Assembly: GCA_009993605.1 (NCBI GenBank)
Contig: JAACTB010000015.1
Location: forward strand, 1 to 64,000
Direction of reading: 5' to 3'
Source: Erythrobacter sp.
Lineage (GTDB): Bacteria > Pseudomonadota > Alphaproteobacteria > Sphingomonadales > Sphingomonadaceae
DNA: 64,000 nt
Each line of letters starts with the position of its first letter. The first letter of the stretch is position 1. The position numbers and the translations under genes were made by a program. Shown here piece after piece: positions 10,067 through 18,609 of this stretch. The notes beneath the pieces were generated by a model, which saw nothing but the letters and a program-made list of their open reading frames with translations, had not been told where the DNA came from and searched no databases.

Positions 10067-11116
10067 TCAGGCGGCACGGCTCCTGAGCATCTGCTCGGCC
10101 TGATCGGTCGACCGGCGGGTGGCGTTGGCCAATTCCTTGACCTCGCGCGCGACGACTGAGAAGCCTGAACCGTGCTCGCCCGCGCGCGCCGCTTCGATGG
10201 TGGCATTGAGCGCGAGCATTTGGGTCTGCGTCGCGATCCCGGAAATCGTCGTGACGATGCGCTGCACCTCGCACAGCATCCGCTCGAGTTCGGCCTTCTG
10301 ACCGCCCAGTTCGGCGCGCAGCGATTCGCTATCCGACAGCTGGGCCGAAATCGAGCTCTCCAACTCGACCTCGCGGGTGATATCCGTCGCGAGCTTCACG
10401 ATCCGAAAGGGCTTGCCTTCGAGGTCCATGACGGGATTGTAGGTCGCCTGGATCCAGACGTCCCGGCCCTTGCGATCGATCCGGCAGAACCGCCCCGATG
10501 CGTGCTCTCCTTTCGTCAGCCGTTCCCAGAACTGGCGATATTCGTCGCCTTGCGCATGACCTGTCTTGCACAGAATGCGGTGATGCTTCCCGAACAGGTC
10601 TTCGCCAGTATAGCCGAACAGGTCGAGGAAGACCGGATTGGCGTCGAGGATTTCGCCATCGAGGCCGAATTCGATGACCGCGTGCGAATGGCGCACCGCA
10701 TCCGAAAGAGCCTGGAAGCGCGATTGGCGCAGGACCTCTTCCGTCACGTCCGAGGCGATCTTGAGCACACCGACGACGTCGCCATCGGCTGAGCGGACCG
10801 GACTGTAATTGGCGCGCAGTCGAACGATCGAGCCGTCCTTGGCCATGCGACGATAAGTGCCCTTATCGGACTGGCCTTCGGCGAGACGCCGCCAGAAGGT
10901 GCGATATTTCTCCGACCCGGAAGGGTCTTTGGTGCAGAACAGGCTGTGGTGCCGCCCGGCGATCTCTTCCAGCCGGTATCCCATCGTCTCGAGAAAGAGG
11001 CGATTGGCCCAGACGATCGTGCCGTCGAGCGCGAATTGGACGCACAGATTGGTCTGCGTCAGCGCATCCCATGCCGCCTCGACATTCATCGTGCGATCCA
11101 GAGTCCCGTCATGCAT
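10067..11116 (-). CDS. Soluble PAS-PAS-methyl-accepting chemotaxis protein
   Basis: 349-aa protein with two PAS domains (about 15-125 and 135-255), each with the [13 protein letters not shown]-type signature and a PAC-like tail ending in a VTEE/ITRE linker. A short chemoreceptor signalling domain follows (about 270-349) with the hairpin-tip sequence [21 protein letters not shown]. There are no membrane helices, so it is cytoplasmic. The architecture recalls BdlA of Pseudomonas, involved in biofilm dispersal, but the signalling hairpin stops just after the tip, so the return helix is nearly absent. Starts at 11116 or 11086 (MNVEAAW) are both possible. It ends 10 bp from SulP, convergent. Confidence 0.85.
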   Translation of the reverse strand: MHDGTLDRTMNVEAAWDALTQTNLCVQFALDGTIVWANRLFLETMGYRLEEIAGRHHSLFCTKDPSGSEKYRTFWRRLAEGQSDKGTYRRMAKDGSIVRLRANYSPVRSADGDVVGVLKIASDVTEEVLRQSRFQALSDAVRHSHAVIEFGLDGEILDANPVFLDLFGYTGEDLFGKHHRILCKTGHAQGDEYRQFWERLTKGEHASGRFCRIDRKGRDVWIQATYNPVMDLEGKPFRIVKLATDITREVELESSISAQLSDSESLRAELGGQKAELERMLCEVQRIVTTISGIATQTQMLALNATIEAARAGEHGSGFSVVAREVKELANATRRSTDQAEQMLRSRAA

Positions 11117-11160
11117 GGGTGGGACGTTAAAGGAGAATGGTTAATTCAGCGTATCAAGAC

Positions 11161-11199
11161 CGTCCGGGCGGTGCGCGATTTACGCGAACCGCCCGGACG
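11161..11199. terminator. Long GC-rich hairpin downstream of the sugar transporter
   Basis: CGTCCGGGCGGT (11161-11172) is the exact complement of the arm at 11188-11199. The loop contains a further CGCG/CGCG pairing around ATTTA, so the fold is about 16 bp with one mismatch. It lies 14 bp past the stop of the minus-strand MFS gene and is a likely transcription end. No T-tract follows, so it is not a textbook intrinsic terminator; it may instead block exonucleases. Confidence 0.5.
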
Positions 11200-11212
11200 C
11201 ACTCAGACTTGG

Positions 11213-12514
11213 TCAGGCGGGCCGTCGCGCGAACAGGCCGAAGCTGGCGATGATCGCATAGCAGATGGCGGGCAGGATCAGCGCGAAGGCGAGGCTACCC
11301 GAAAGGTCCGCCAGCGCGCCGAAAGCCAACGGCACGACCGCGCCGCCGAAGATCGCCACGTTGATGATCCCTGACCCGTCCGCCGCGCGCGGGCCCAGTT
11401 TCTCGCAGGCGAGCGAGAAGATGGTCGGGAACATGATCGAATTCATCAGACCGACGGCGAGCAGGCTGTAGCCCGCAAGCGTCCCGCTCGTGCTGGCGCT
11501 GATCGCGATCAGCAAGATCGCACCCGCGGCGTTGAAAGCCAGGATCTTGCCGGGCGAAAACACGCGCAAGATGGCCGAGCCGATGAAGCGGCCCACCATT
11601 GCGCCGCCCCAATACAGGCCGATCATCCAGCCGATGACGCTTTCCGGCTGGCCCAGCACGCGCTCCAAGGCGAGATAGTTGATGATGATCGATCCGATCG
11701 AAACTTCGGCCCCCACATAGAGGAAGATGCACAGCGCGCCGAAGCCGAACCGCTTGCGCTTCAGAAGGTCCAGCCCGGCAAGACCTGACGAGGCTTCGTG
11801 CTTTTCGCCCTGAAGGCGGTTTCGGAACAGCCACACCGCCAAGGCGACCAGACCGATGAGAATGGCGACGCCGAGATAGCCCTGCCAGATCGCCTCACTC
11901 TCCGCCTGGCGATACGCCTGGAGTTCGGCGCCCGACAATTGATCGGCGGTCACGGTGGCGAGGCTTCCGAGGATAACCACCGAACCGACGAGGGGGAAAA
12001 TCGTGGTGCCGAGCGAGTTGAATGCCTGCGCAAAGGTCAGGCGGCTATGCGCGGTGCGCGGCGAGCCGAGCAGCGAGATGAGCGGATTGGCGACGACCTG
12101 CACGATCACAACGCCGCTCGCGAGCACGAACAGAGCCAACAGGAACACCCAATATGTCGCGGTCTGGCTGGCGGGGATGAACATCAGACAGCCCAGCATC
12201 ATGGTGACGAGGCCCGCCACCGCGCCGCGCATATAGCCGAGGCGCTTGACCAGCTTGGCGCCGGGGATCCCGATCAGGAGATAGGCGGTAAAGAAGCAGA
12301 ACTGCACCAGCATCGCCTGGGTATAGTTGAGCGTGAACAGCTCTTTCAGCTTGGGAATGATCACATCGTTGAGCGAGGTGATTCCGCCGAAGATGAAGAA
12401 CAGGCCAAAGACGAAATATTGCAGGCCCGGCGCTTCGACCGGCGGCGTATCGGGATCGATCTTATGGGGGTCGGTGCTCGACGCTATGTCGGGTGCAAGG
12501 GCCATCGCATTCAT
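11213..12514 (-). CDS. Sugar MFS transporter, FucP/GluP type
   Basis: 433-aa inner-membrane permease of the fucose/glucose-galactose H+ symporter family, with twelve predicted helices. The family start (YFVFGLFFIFGGITSLNDVIIPKLKELF) and the segments QVVANPLISLLG and LAFAQAFNSLG-like (LTFAQAFNSLGT) are clear. It lies in the beta-glucan locus and would import the glucose or disaccharide released by the GH16 and GH3 enzymes; this is inferred from neighbours. The ATG at 12514 is near the usual family start. A LacI-like AACCGGTT core sits upstream at 12550-12557, and a strong hairpin follows the stop. Confidence 0.9.
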   Translation of the reverse strand: MNAMALAPDIASSTDPHKIDPDTPPVEAPGLQYFVFGLFFIFGGITSLNDVIIPKLKELFTLNYTQAMLVQFCFFTAYLLIGIPGAKLVKRLGYMRGAVAGLVTMMLGCLMFIPASQTATYWVFLLALFVLASGVVIVQVVANPLISLLGSPRTAHSRLTFAQAFNSLGTTIFPLVGSVVILGSLATVTADQLSGAELQAYRQAESEAIWQGYLGVAILIGLVALAVWLFRNRLQGEKHEASSGLAGLDLLKRKRFGFGALCIFLYVGAEVSIGSIIINYLALERVLGQPESVIGWMIGLYWGGAMVGRFIGSAILRVFSPGKILAFNAAGAILLIAISASTSGTLAGYSLLAVGLMNSIMFPTIFSLACEKLGPRAADGSGIINVAIFGGAVVPLAFGALADLSGSLAFALILPAICYAIIASFGLFARRPA

Positions 12515-12547
12515 CCTCTTCTGATAGCCGCAGGTTCTACGCCTGCG

Positions 12548-12559
12548 TAACCGGTTCCA
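12548..12559. promoter_or_regulatory. Weak candidate LacI-family operator upstream of the sugar transporter
   Basis: The sequence contains the 8-bp palindrome AACCGGTT (12550-12557), a CG-centred core common to LacI-family operators. It is 36-43 bp upstream of the MFS start codon. Flanking bases are only partly symmetrical, so this is suggestive rather than firm. If real, the LacI protein of this locus (18610-19680) is the obvious candidate binder. Confidence 0.3.
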
Positions 12560-12640
12560 TTGGCGGTATTCTTAGCTTGGCGCGCACTGGGCCGCAATCG
12601 GGTTGAACGGCCGGGCGACCGGCGGATCGGCGAAGCGCCG

Positions 12641-14185
12641 TCATGCCGGGGGCGCCGGGCAATAGCGTTGCAGATAGTCGCCATGACCGGGCATATGCTC
12701 GACGAGGAAGCGGATCGATTGCTCGATCCCGTCGACCTCCTTCGCCACGCCCTGATCGGCGATGCCGTGCGCCATTACATTATGGCCGCCCATCTTGATC
12801 CCCTGCCCCATCATCACAGCCGCCCAGCTGGTTTCGGTGAACAATTCGTCGTCCTCGCGGAAGATCTGTCCGTTGGCGCGGAACAGCTCCATCTTCTCGG
12901 TCAGGCTGTCGGGCACGCTCATCGTGCGGCAGTAATTCCAGAATTCGGAATCGTCGCGCGCGGTGGCGTGATAATGCAGGATCAGGAAATCCCGGATCCG
13001 TTCGTATTCCTTGTTGGTCAGCCGGTTGAAAGCGCTGCGCTGCGTTTCGGTGATGCCGTCCAGCGAGAGCAGGGCGACCAGCTTGTTAATCCCCGTGTTG
13101 ATGAGATGGATCGAAGTCGATTCGAGCGGCTCCATGAACCCAGCCGCAAGCCCCAGCGCCACGACGTTGTGATTCCAGAACTTGCGGCGGCGCCCGGTCA
13201 CGAAGCGCAGGAAATTCGGCTCGGCGGTCGGCTTGCCCGCCATGTTGGCGACGAGGATATCGTGCGCCTCGCCATCCTCCATATGCGCGCTCGCATAGAC
13301 GTGGCCGTTGCCGTTGCGATGCTGCAGGGGCACCTGCCATTGCCAGCCCGCCCGGTGCGCGGTCGCGCGAGTGAAGGGCGGCGGGGGCGATCCGTCGTCG
13401 CGCTTGCACGGCAGGGCGACGGCCCGGTCGCAGGGTAGCCAATGCGTCCATTCCTCGTATCCGGTTTCCAGCGCTTGCTCGATCAGGAGCCCGCGAAAAC
13501 CGCTGCAATCGACGAACAGATTGCCCGCGATCGTGCTGCCGTCGTCGAGGACCAGCGCCGCGACATCGCCGCTTTCGCCATCGCGGCGAACCTCGGCCAC
13601 CCGCCCCTCGCGCCGGACGACGCCGCGTTTCTCGGCGTAGGCGCGCAGGAACCGCGCATAGGCGCCCGCATCGATGTGATAAGCGTAATTCATCGGCGGC
13701 ATGTCGTCGCGATTATAGTCTTCGGTGCGCGCGAACTTGCCGAAATGCGCTGCCATCGTTTCGAGGTTGAAGACCTGGATCGGGCGCTTGTCGCCCCTCA
13801 TGCGATTGCGCTGCCACAAATGGTGGAAGGACACCCCGTCCACCTCGTATCCGTAATTTCCGAAGGGGTGAATGTAGCTGTCGCCCTGATTGCCCCAGTT
13901 CACGAACTGAATGCCGAGCTTGAAGGTGCCCTGGACGGCAGACAGCATTGCGCGCTCGTCGATGTCGAGCAGTCTGTTGAAATCCACGAAGGGCGGGATA
14001 GTCGCTTCGCCCACGCCGACCGTGCCGATCGCTTCCGATTCGACCAGCTCGATCGCGACCGGCCCCTTCGCGCCGCTCTTACCCGAAATACGCGACAGCG
14101 CGGCAGCCGCCATCCAGCCGGCGGTTCCCCCACCGACGATCACGATCCTTTCGATACCCTTCTGCATGTCCCGAACCGCTCCCAT
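12641..14185 (-). CDS. Tryptophan-halogenase-like flavoprotein of a polysaccharide-utilisation locus
   Basis: 514-aa member of the flavin-dependent tryptophan halogenase family. It has the FAD-binding GxGxxG (VIVGGGTAGWMAAAAL) at the N-terminus, the halogenase GWxWxxP motif (GWQWQVP), a lysine in TFKLGIQF where the family has its catalytic lysine, and a glutamate in PLESTSIHL. Homologues are common beside TonB receptors and sugar genes in sphingomonads and caulobacters, but their substrate there is unknown, so halogenation of tryptophan should not be assumed. The start may be 14185 or the ATG at 14167. It is divergent from the TonB receptor, sharing a 166-bp promoter region with LacI-like sites. 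Confidence 0.88.
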   Translation of the reverse strand: MGAVRDMQKGIERIVIVGGGTAGWMAAAALSRISGKSGAKGPVAIELVESEAIGTVGVGEATIPPFVDFNRLLDIDERAMLSAVQGTFKLGIQFVNWGNQGDSYIHPFGNYGYEVDGVSFHHLWQRNRMRGDKRPIQVFNLETMAAHFGKFARTEDYNRDDMPPMNYAYHIDAGAYARFLRAYAEKRGVVRREGRVAEVRRDGESGDVAALVLDDGSTIAGNLFVDCSGFRGLLIEQALETGYEEWTHWLPCDRAVALPCKRDDGSPPPPFTRATAHRAGWQWQVPLQHRNGNGHVYASAHMEDGEAHDILVANMAGKPTAEPNFLRFVTGRRRKFWNHNVVALGLAAGFMEPLESTSIHLINTGINKLVALLSLDGITETQRSAFNRLTNKEYERIRDFLILHYHATARDDSEFWNYCRTMSVPDSLTEKMELFRANGQIFREDDELFTETSWAAVMMGQGIKMGGHNVMAHGIADQGVAKEVDGIEQSIRFLVEHMPGHGDYLQRYCPAPPA

Positions 14186-14247
14186 CGCATCTTTGTAGCC
14201 GATTTTTCGTCACGCGGAACCCGGTGATGCGAAAATGCAACGCAGAT

Positions 14248-14261
14248 TGATAACGTTCACT
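14248..14261. promoter_or_regulatory. LacI-family operator-like site 1
   Basis: TGATAACGTTCACT is an imperfect dyad around a central CG, with the AACGTT core of LacI-family operators. It lies in the divergent promoter between the halogenase-like gene and the TonB receptor. Its centre is 23 bp, about two helical turns, from site 2 at 14271-14284. A LacI gene is in the same locus. Confidence 0.5.
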
Positions 14262-14270
14262 TTAGTGCCT

Positions 14271-14284
14271 TGTGAACGCTAACA
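14271..14284. promoter_or_regulatory. LacI-family operator-like site 2
   Basis: TGTGAACGCTAACA fits the LacI-type pattern TGTNANCGNTNACA, with the two half-sites related by symmetry around CG. It is 68-81 bp upstream of the TonB receptor start. The arms TAACGTTCAC of site 1 and GTGAACGCTA of site 2 also form a 9-of-10 inverted repeat. It would suit repression by the local LacI protein. Confidence 0.55.
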
Positions 14285-14351
14285 ATGACAGGTATCCGAC
14301 ACGTTCTTGAAAGATCTGGCACCGAGATGCCCGATCATCGGAGGAGGATAT

Positions 14352-17300
14352 ATGCTGCGCATCGCAACTCAGGCCGAAGCCACGCTTTCACGGCGCCTGA
14401 TCGCTCTCACCACCGCTTCGGGCCTGGCCATCGGCGCGCTGACCGCATCGCCGGCCTATGCGCAGGATGCCGATCCGAACGAGGAGGAGACGCGCGAGAA
14501 CGAAGCGGGCATTCCCGAAGGTCTCGATCCCGAAAACCTGATCATCGTCAGCGGCTATCGCCAGTCGCTCGAATCGGCGCAGGATTTCAAGGAGAACGCC
14601 GATACCGTGGTCGACGTGATCACGGCAGAGGATATCGGCGCCCTCGCCGACCGTTCGGTGGCCGAAGCGCTGCAGCGTGTCCCGGGGGTCAACATCTCGC
14701 GCTTCGAAGGCCGCGACGATCCCGACCGCTTCTCGGTCGAAGGCTCCAATGTCATCATCCGCGGCCTGCCTTACGTCCTGTCGACCTTGAACGGGCGCGA
14801 CATCTTTTCCGCCAATGGCGGCCGCACCCTGTCGTTCAACGACGTGTCGCCCGAACTGCTCGGGCGCGTCGAAATCTACAAGAACGTCAGCGCCGACATG
14901 ATCGAGGGCAATATCTCCGGCCTCGTCAATCTCGTCACGCGCAAGCCGCTCGACAATCCGGGCCTCAATGTCGCGGGCACGGTCGAGGTCAATTACGGTG
15001 ATCTCGCCAAGGAATGGTCGCCGGGTTTTTCCGGCCTGATCTCCAATACGTTCGAAACCAATGTGGGCACGTTCGGCCTCCAGTTCGGCTATGCGCAGCA
15101 GGAACTGGTTACGCGCACCGATGCCTCGCAGATCACTGACCCCTGCTATCGCGCCGACACGCTCGACGGGCCGTGTCTGCGCGTCGTTAATGTCGGCTCG
15201 GGCGGCTATTTCGGCGATCCGAACTTCGACGCCTCGAACTTCCCGCCCCCCGGCTCGGTCGTGGTTCCCAAGGGCGCGGGCGTCCGCACCACGGACCTGA
15301 CGCGCGATCGCAATGCCTATTCGGGCGTCGCCCAGTGGGAAAGCAATGACGGCCGTGCGCTCGTCACGCTTGAATACCTGCGTGCCGAAACCGAAGGCAC
15401 GCTCAACGAATTCGCCGCGCTGGCGCTCGTCAACGACGATGCGCTGTTCCCGATTCCCGTTCCCGGCACCACGCCGACCTTCAAGGACGGCATCTTCCAG
15501 AGCGGGTCGCTGACGCAGCCCCAGCCCTTCAATGGCGGGTTCGGCATCCCGACCGAGCTGCTCCGCTTCCAGCGCGAAGACGACGCGAAGACCGAAGATT
15601 ACTCGATCGACATTCAGCTCGAGCCGAGCGATCGCCTGCGCTTCAACATCGAACTGCAGCGCATCAATTCGGATCGCAACGAAAACGGCTTCATCGCCGC
15701 GATGCAGACCTATACCGATCTCTTCATCGACAATTCGGGCGAGACGCCGCAGGTCCAGTTCTTCGAGCCGGGCACGATGGGCGATTCGACCGGTTACTTC
15801 ACCGATCCCGCGGCTACCTTCTACTGGTTCCTGATCGACAATCAGGTCCGCAACGAAGGCGACCTCACCAGCATGCGCGCCGATGCCGAATACGACATCA
15901 GCGATGACGGCTTCTTCAAGACCGCACGCTTCGGTGCGCGCTTCGCCGATCGCAACCGCGTAACGCGCAGCGCCAACTTCTCCAATTGGGGCAATCTGGG
16001 TGCCCCCTGGACGGGTCGCGGCGGCAATTGGAATTGCGGCGATTTCCAGCGCTTCGGTTGCGGCGGCGCCTATGCGTTCGACTTCCCCGAAAGCTCGCAG
16101 GTCCGCAATCCGTTCGGCAACAATTTCCAACGCGGCAATGCGCCCACTCCGCTTGGTGACGGTTCAGCCTTCTTCTTCGGCGGCGACAATCTCGTCGACG
16201 AATATCTGAACGGCACCGCCGAAGCGCGCGCGAAAGCCATCACCGATTTCACGCTGACGCCGAATGCCTGGGGCCCGATCTACAATCGCTCCGGCCTCGT
16301 TCCCGGCACCGTCTTCCTTCCCGGCGAGATCTCCGACGTGGAGGAGGCGACCGACGCCTATTATGCGCGTCTCGATTTCGGCACGGTGTTCGGCAATGGT
16401 TGGGAACTGTCCGGCAATATCGGCGCCCGCTACGTTCAGACCACGGTTCGCACGCAGGGCGAGATCAACTTCCCCTTCGGCAATTTCTTCGACACGAACG
16501 GCGACAACCGCGTGACCGTGGGTGAGATCAACGCGGCGTGCGGGAATGTCCAGCAGGGCCAGGACACACCGAGCTATTGCAAGCTCTCGCCTGCCCGCAA
16601 GGCGGAGTTCGCATCGGTCTTCACCGGAGAGACGATCCGCGACAACGCCAATATCGAATTCGACAACTGGCTGCCTGCCGGTAACATCAAACTCGATTTC
16701 GGTGGCGGATTGCTGGCGCGTGCCGCGGTCTCCAAGGCCATCTCGCGTCCCGATCTTGCGGCCTTCCGCACCGGCGGTGCGATCGGCGACAACACCCGTG
16801 CGCTGGAACTAGCCGGTGCGCTGGAGACGGGGCCGCTGTTCCAGATTGCGACCGGCAACCGCCTGCTCGGGCCGATCACGGCGTGGAATTATGACCTCAG
16901 TTTCGAATATTACTTCGACGATGTCGGCTCGATCACGGCGGCCTTCTTCTACAAGGATTTCGACAATCTGTTCGGAAACGGCCCGACGGTGCGGAACTTC
17001 ACCTCGCCCAGCGGCGTGTCGACCGATGTCGAAGTCAACGGCCCGATCAATTTCGGTTCCGCAAAGCTTCAGGGTGTCGAACTCGCCTATCAGGACGTGT
17101 TCGAATTCCTGCCCGGACCGCTCGGCAATCTCGGGACGCAGCTGACCTACACCTATATCGATTCGAAGGACTTTAGCAGCTCGGGCGACGTCTTCGGCGA
17201 TCTGCCGCAGCCGGGTGTATCGAAGCATACCGTCAATGCGACTGTGTTCTACGAGGATGACGCTCTGTCGGTCCGCGCGGCCTATAACTGGCGCTCGGAC

Positions 17301-17546
17301 TATCTGCAGACGCCGCGCGACGTGATCTTCCCGTTCTCGCCCGTCTATGGCGAGGCGACGGGCCAGCTCGACGCGTCGATCTTCTATACGCTGACCCCGC
17401 AGATCAAGCTGGGGATCCAGGGCGTGAACCTGCTCGACGAGGTCACGCGGACGAGCACCCAGATCGACTTCGACGGCAACCGCATCACGCGCTCCGCCTT
17501 CCGCAACGATCGCCGCTATACGTTCCTGGCGCGCTTCGATTTCTGA
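14352..17546 (+). CDS. TonB-dependent receptor, oligosaccharide type
   Basis: 1064-aa outer-membrane receptor. A signal peptide (likely cut after AYA, residue 37) is followed by a TonB-box-like LIIVSGYRQSL. A plug domain then contains VTAEDIGALADRSVAEALQRVPGVNISR-type sequence and the RGLPYVLSTLNGRD segment. A long beta-barrel ends in phenylalanine (RYTFLARFDF), as required for outer-membrane insertion. The ATG at 14352 follows a GGAGGAGG ribosome-binding site; the frame opens earlier at 14307 but without such a site. It leads the probable operon TonB receptor-GH16-LacI-GH3 and would import beta-glucan fragments; the ligand is inferred from neighbours. Confidence 0.93.
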   Translation: MLRIATQAEATLSRRLIALTTASGLAIGALTASPAYAQDADPNEEETRENEAGIPEGLDPENLIIVSGYRQSLESAQDFKENADTVVDVITAEDIGALADRSVAEALQRVPGVNISRFEGRDDPDRFSVEGSNVIIRGLPYVLSTLNGRDIFSANGGRTLSFNDVSPELLGRVEIYKNVSADMIEGNISGLVNLVTRKPLDNPGLNVAGTVEVNYGDLAKEWSPGFSGLISNTFETNVGTFGLQFGYAQQELVTRTDASQITDPCYRADTLDGPCLRVVNVGSGGYFGDPNFDASNFPPPGSVVVPKGAGVRTTDLTRDRNAYSGVAQWESNDGRALVTLEYLRAETEGTLNEFAALALVNDDALFPIPVPGTTPTFKDGIFQSGSLTQPQPFNGGFGIPTELLRFQREDDAKTEDYSIDIQLEPSDRLRFNIELQRINSDRNENGFIAAMQTYTDLFIDNSGETPQVQFFEPGTMGDSTGYFTDPAATFYWFLIDNQVRNEGDLTSMRADAEYDISDDGFFKTARFGARFADRNRVTRSANFSNWGNLGAPWTGRGGNWNCGDFQRFGCGGAYAFDFPESSQVRNPFGNNFQRGNAPTPLGDGSAFFFGGDNLVDEYLNGTAEARAKAITDFTLTPNAWGPIYNRSGLVPGTVFLPGEISDVEEATDAYYARLDFGTVFGNGWELSGNIGARYVQTTVRTQGEINFPFGNFFDTNGDNRVTVGEINAACGNVQQGQDTPSYCKLSPARKAEFASVFTGETIRDNANIEFDNWLPAGNIKLDFGGGLLARAAVSKAISRPDLAAFRTGGAIGDNTRALELAGALETGPLFQIATGNRLLGPITAWNYDLSFEYYFDDVGSITAAFFYKDFDNLFGNGPTVRNFTSPSGVSTDVEVNGPINFGSAKLQGVELAYQDVFEFLPGPLGNLGTQLTYTYIDSKDFSSSGDVFGDLPQPGVSKHTVNATVFYEDDALSVRAAYNWRSDYLQTPRDVIFPFSPVYGEATGQLDASIFYTLTPQIKLGIQGVNLLDEVTRTSTQIDFDGNRITRSAFRNDRRYTFLARFDF

Positions 17547-17577
17547 TCGGAGCCGCCGGACAATCGGGAGGACCGCC

Positions 17578-18606
17578 ATGATGTCTGTTCGCAGCACCGC
17601 TCTCCTGGGAGCGGCCCTGATCGGTGCGAGCGGGTGCAGCACGCTCGCCGAGCCGCTGGACCCGATCGAGCGGGAAAAGGTCTCGATCGCAAAAGTCGCT
17701 CTCCCCGCCCCCGGCACCACACGGATGCCGGGGCGCGAGGAAGGGTGGCAATTGGTCTGGTCGGACGAATTCGACGGCACCCGGATCGACCCCGCGAAAT
17801 GGGATTTCGACGTCGATTGCTGGGGCGGCGGCAATGACGAGCGGCAGTGCTACACCGATCGCACCGAGAACGCCCGCGTCGCGGACGGGCGGCTGATCAT
17901 CACCGCGCGCAAGGAAGAGTATTCCGGCCCCGCCTGGCCCCCGCATATGCGCAATGGGGATCGCGATCCGAACGCGCAGGCGACCAAGCCTTTCACCTCG
18001 GCACGGATGGTCACCCGCGGTAAGGCCGCGTGGACCTATGGCCGGATCGAGGTGCGCGCCAAGCTGCCGCAAGGTCAGGGAACCTGGCCAGCGATCTGGA
18101 TGCTGCCGGAGGACCAGGATTACGGCACCTGGGCGGCATCGGGTGAAATCGACATTCTCGAAGCGGTCAATCTCGGCGTCGCGTGTGCCGACTGTCCCAG
18201 TGGGCGCGAGGACACGATCCTCGGCACGCTGCATTTCGGCGGGCAGTGGCCGGATAACGCGCTCGCCAGCACAGAAACCCACGCAGCCAGCGTCCTCGAC
18301 GGGTCCCATACCTTCGGGATCGTCTGGGCGCCGGGCCGGATCGACTGGACCTATGACGGGCAGGTCTATGCCAGCCAGACCAACGACAAATGGTGGTCGA
18401 GCGGCTCCAACGCGCCCGATGCCCCTTTCGACAAACGCTTCCACCTGCTCTTGAACCTCGCGGTGGGCGGCAAACTGTCCGAAGAGCGCGGCCAGAAGGG
18501 TGTCGACGAGACCGGCTATCCCAAGCAGATGGAAGTCGATTGGGTTCGGGTGTGGCAATGCCCCGATACCGCGTCTAGCGCGAACGCCTGCAACAAGGCT
18601 CGATAA
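17578..18606 (+). CDS. GH16 family glycoside hydrolase lipoprotein, laminarinase-like
   Basis: 342-aa lipoprotein: the lipobox LIGASGC puts the lipidated cysteine at residue 20. The GH16 jelly-roll starts near residue 57 (WQLVWSDEFDG). The catalytic signature is EIDILE (nucleophile E190, D192, acid/base E195), the form found in bacterial endo-beta-1,3- and 1,3(4)-glucanases. The fold closes with KQMEVDWVRVWQ. It begins 31 bp after the TonB receptor with GGGAGG before the ATG, so it is cotranscribed, and is followed by the LacI gene after 3 bp. It probably cuts laminarin-type glucan at the cell surface before uptake. Confidence 0.93.
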   Translation: MMSVRSTALLGAALIGASGCSTLAEPLDPIEREKVSIAKVALPAPGTTRMPGREEGWQLVWSDEFDGTRIDPAKWDFDVDCWGGGNDERQCYTDRTENARVADGRLIITARKEEYSGPAWPPHMRNGDRDPNAQATKPFTSARMVTRGKAAWTYGRIEVRAKLPQGQGTWPAIWMLPEDQDYGTWAASGEIDILEAVNLGVACADCPSGREDTILGTLHFGGQWPDNALASTETHAASVLDGSHTFGIVWAPGRIDWTYDGQVYASQTNDKWWSSGSNAPDAPFDKRFHLLLNLAVGGKLSEERGQKGVDETGYPKQMEVDWVRVWQCPDTASSANACNKAR

Positions 18607-18609
18607 TCC

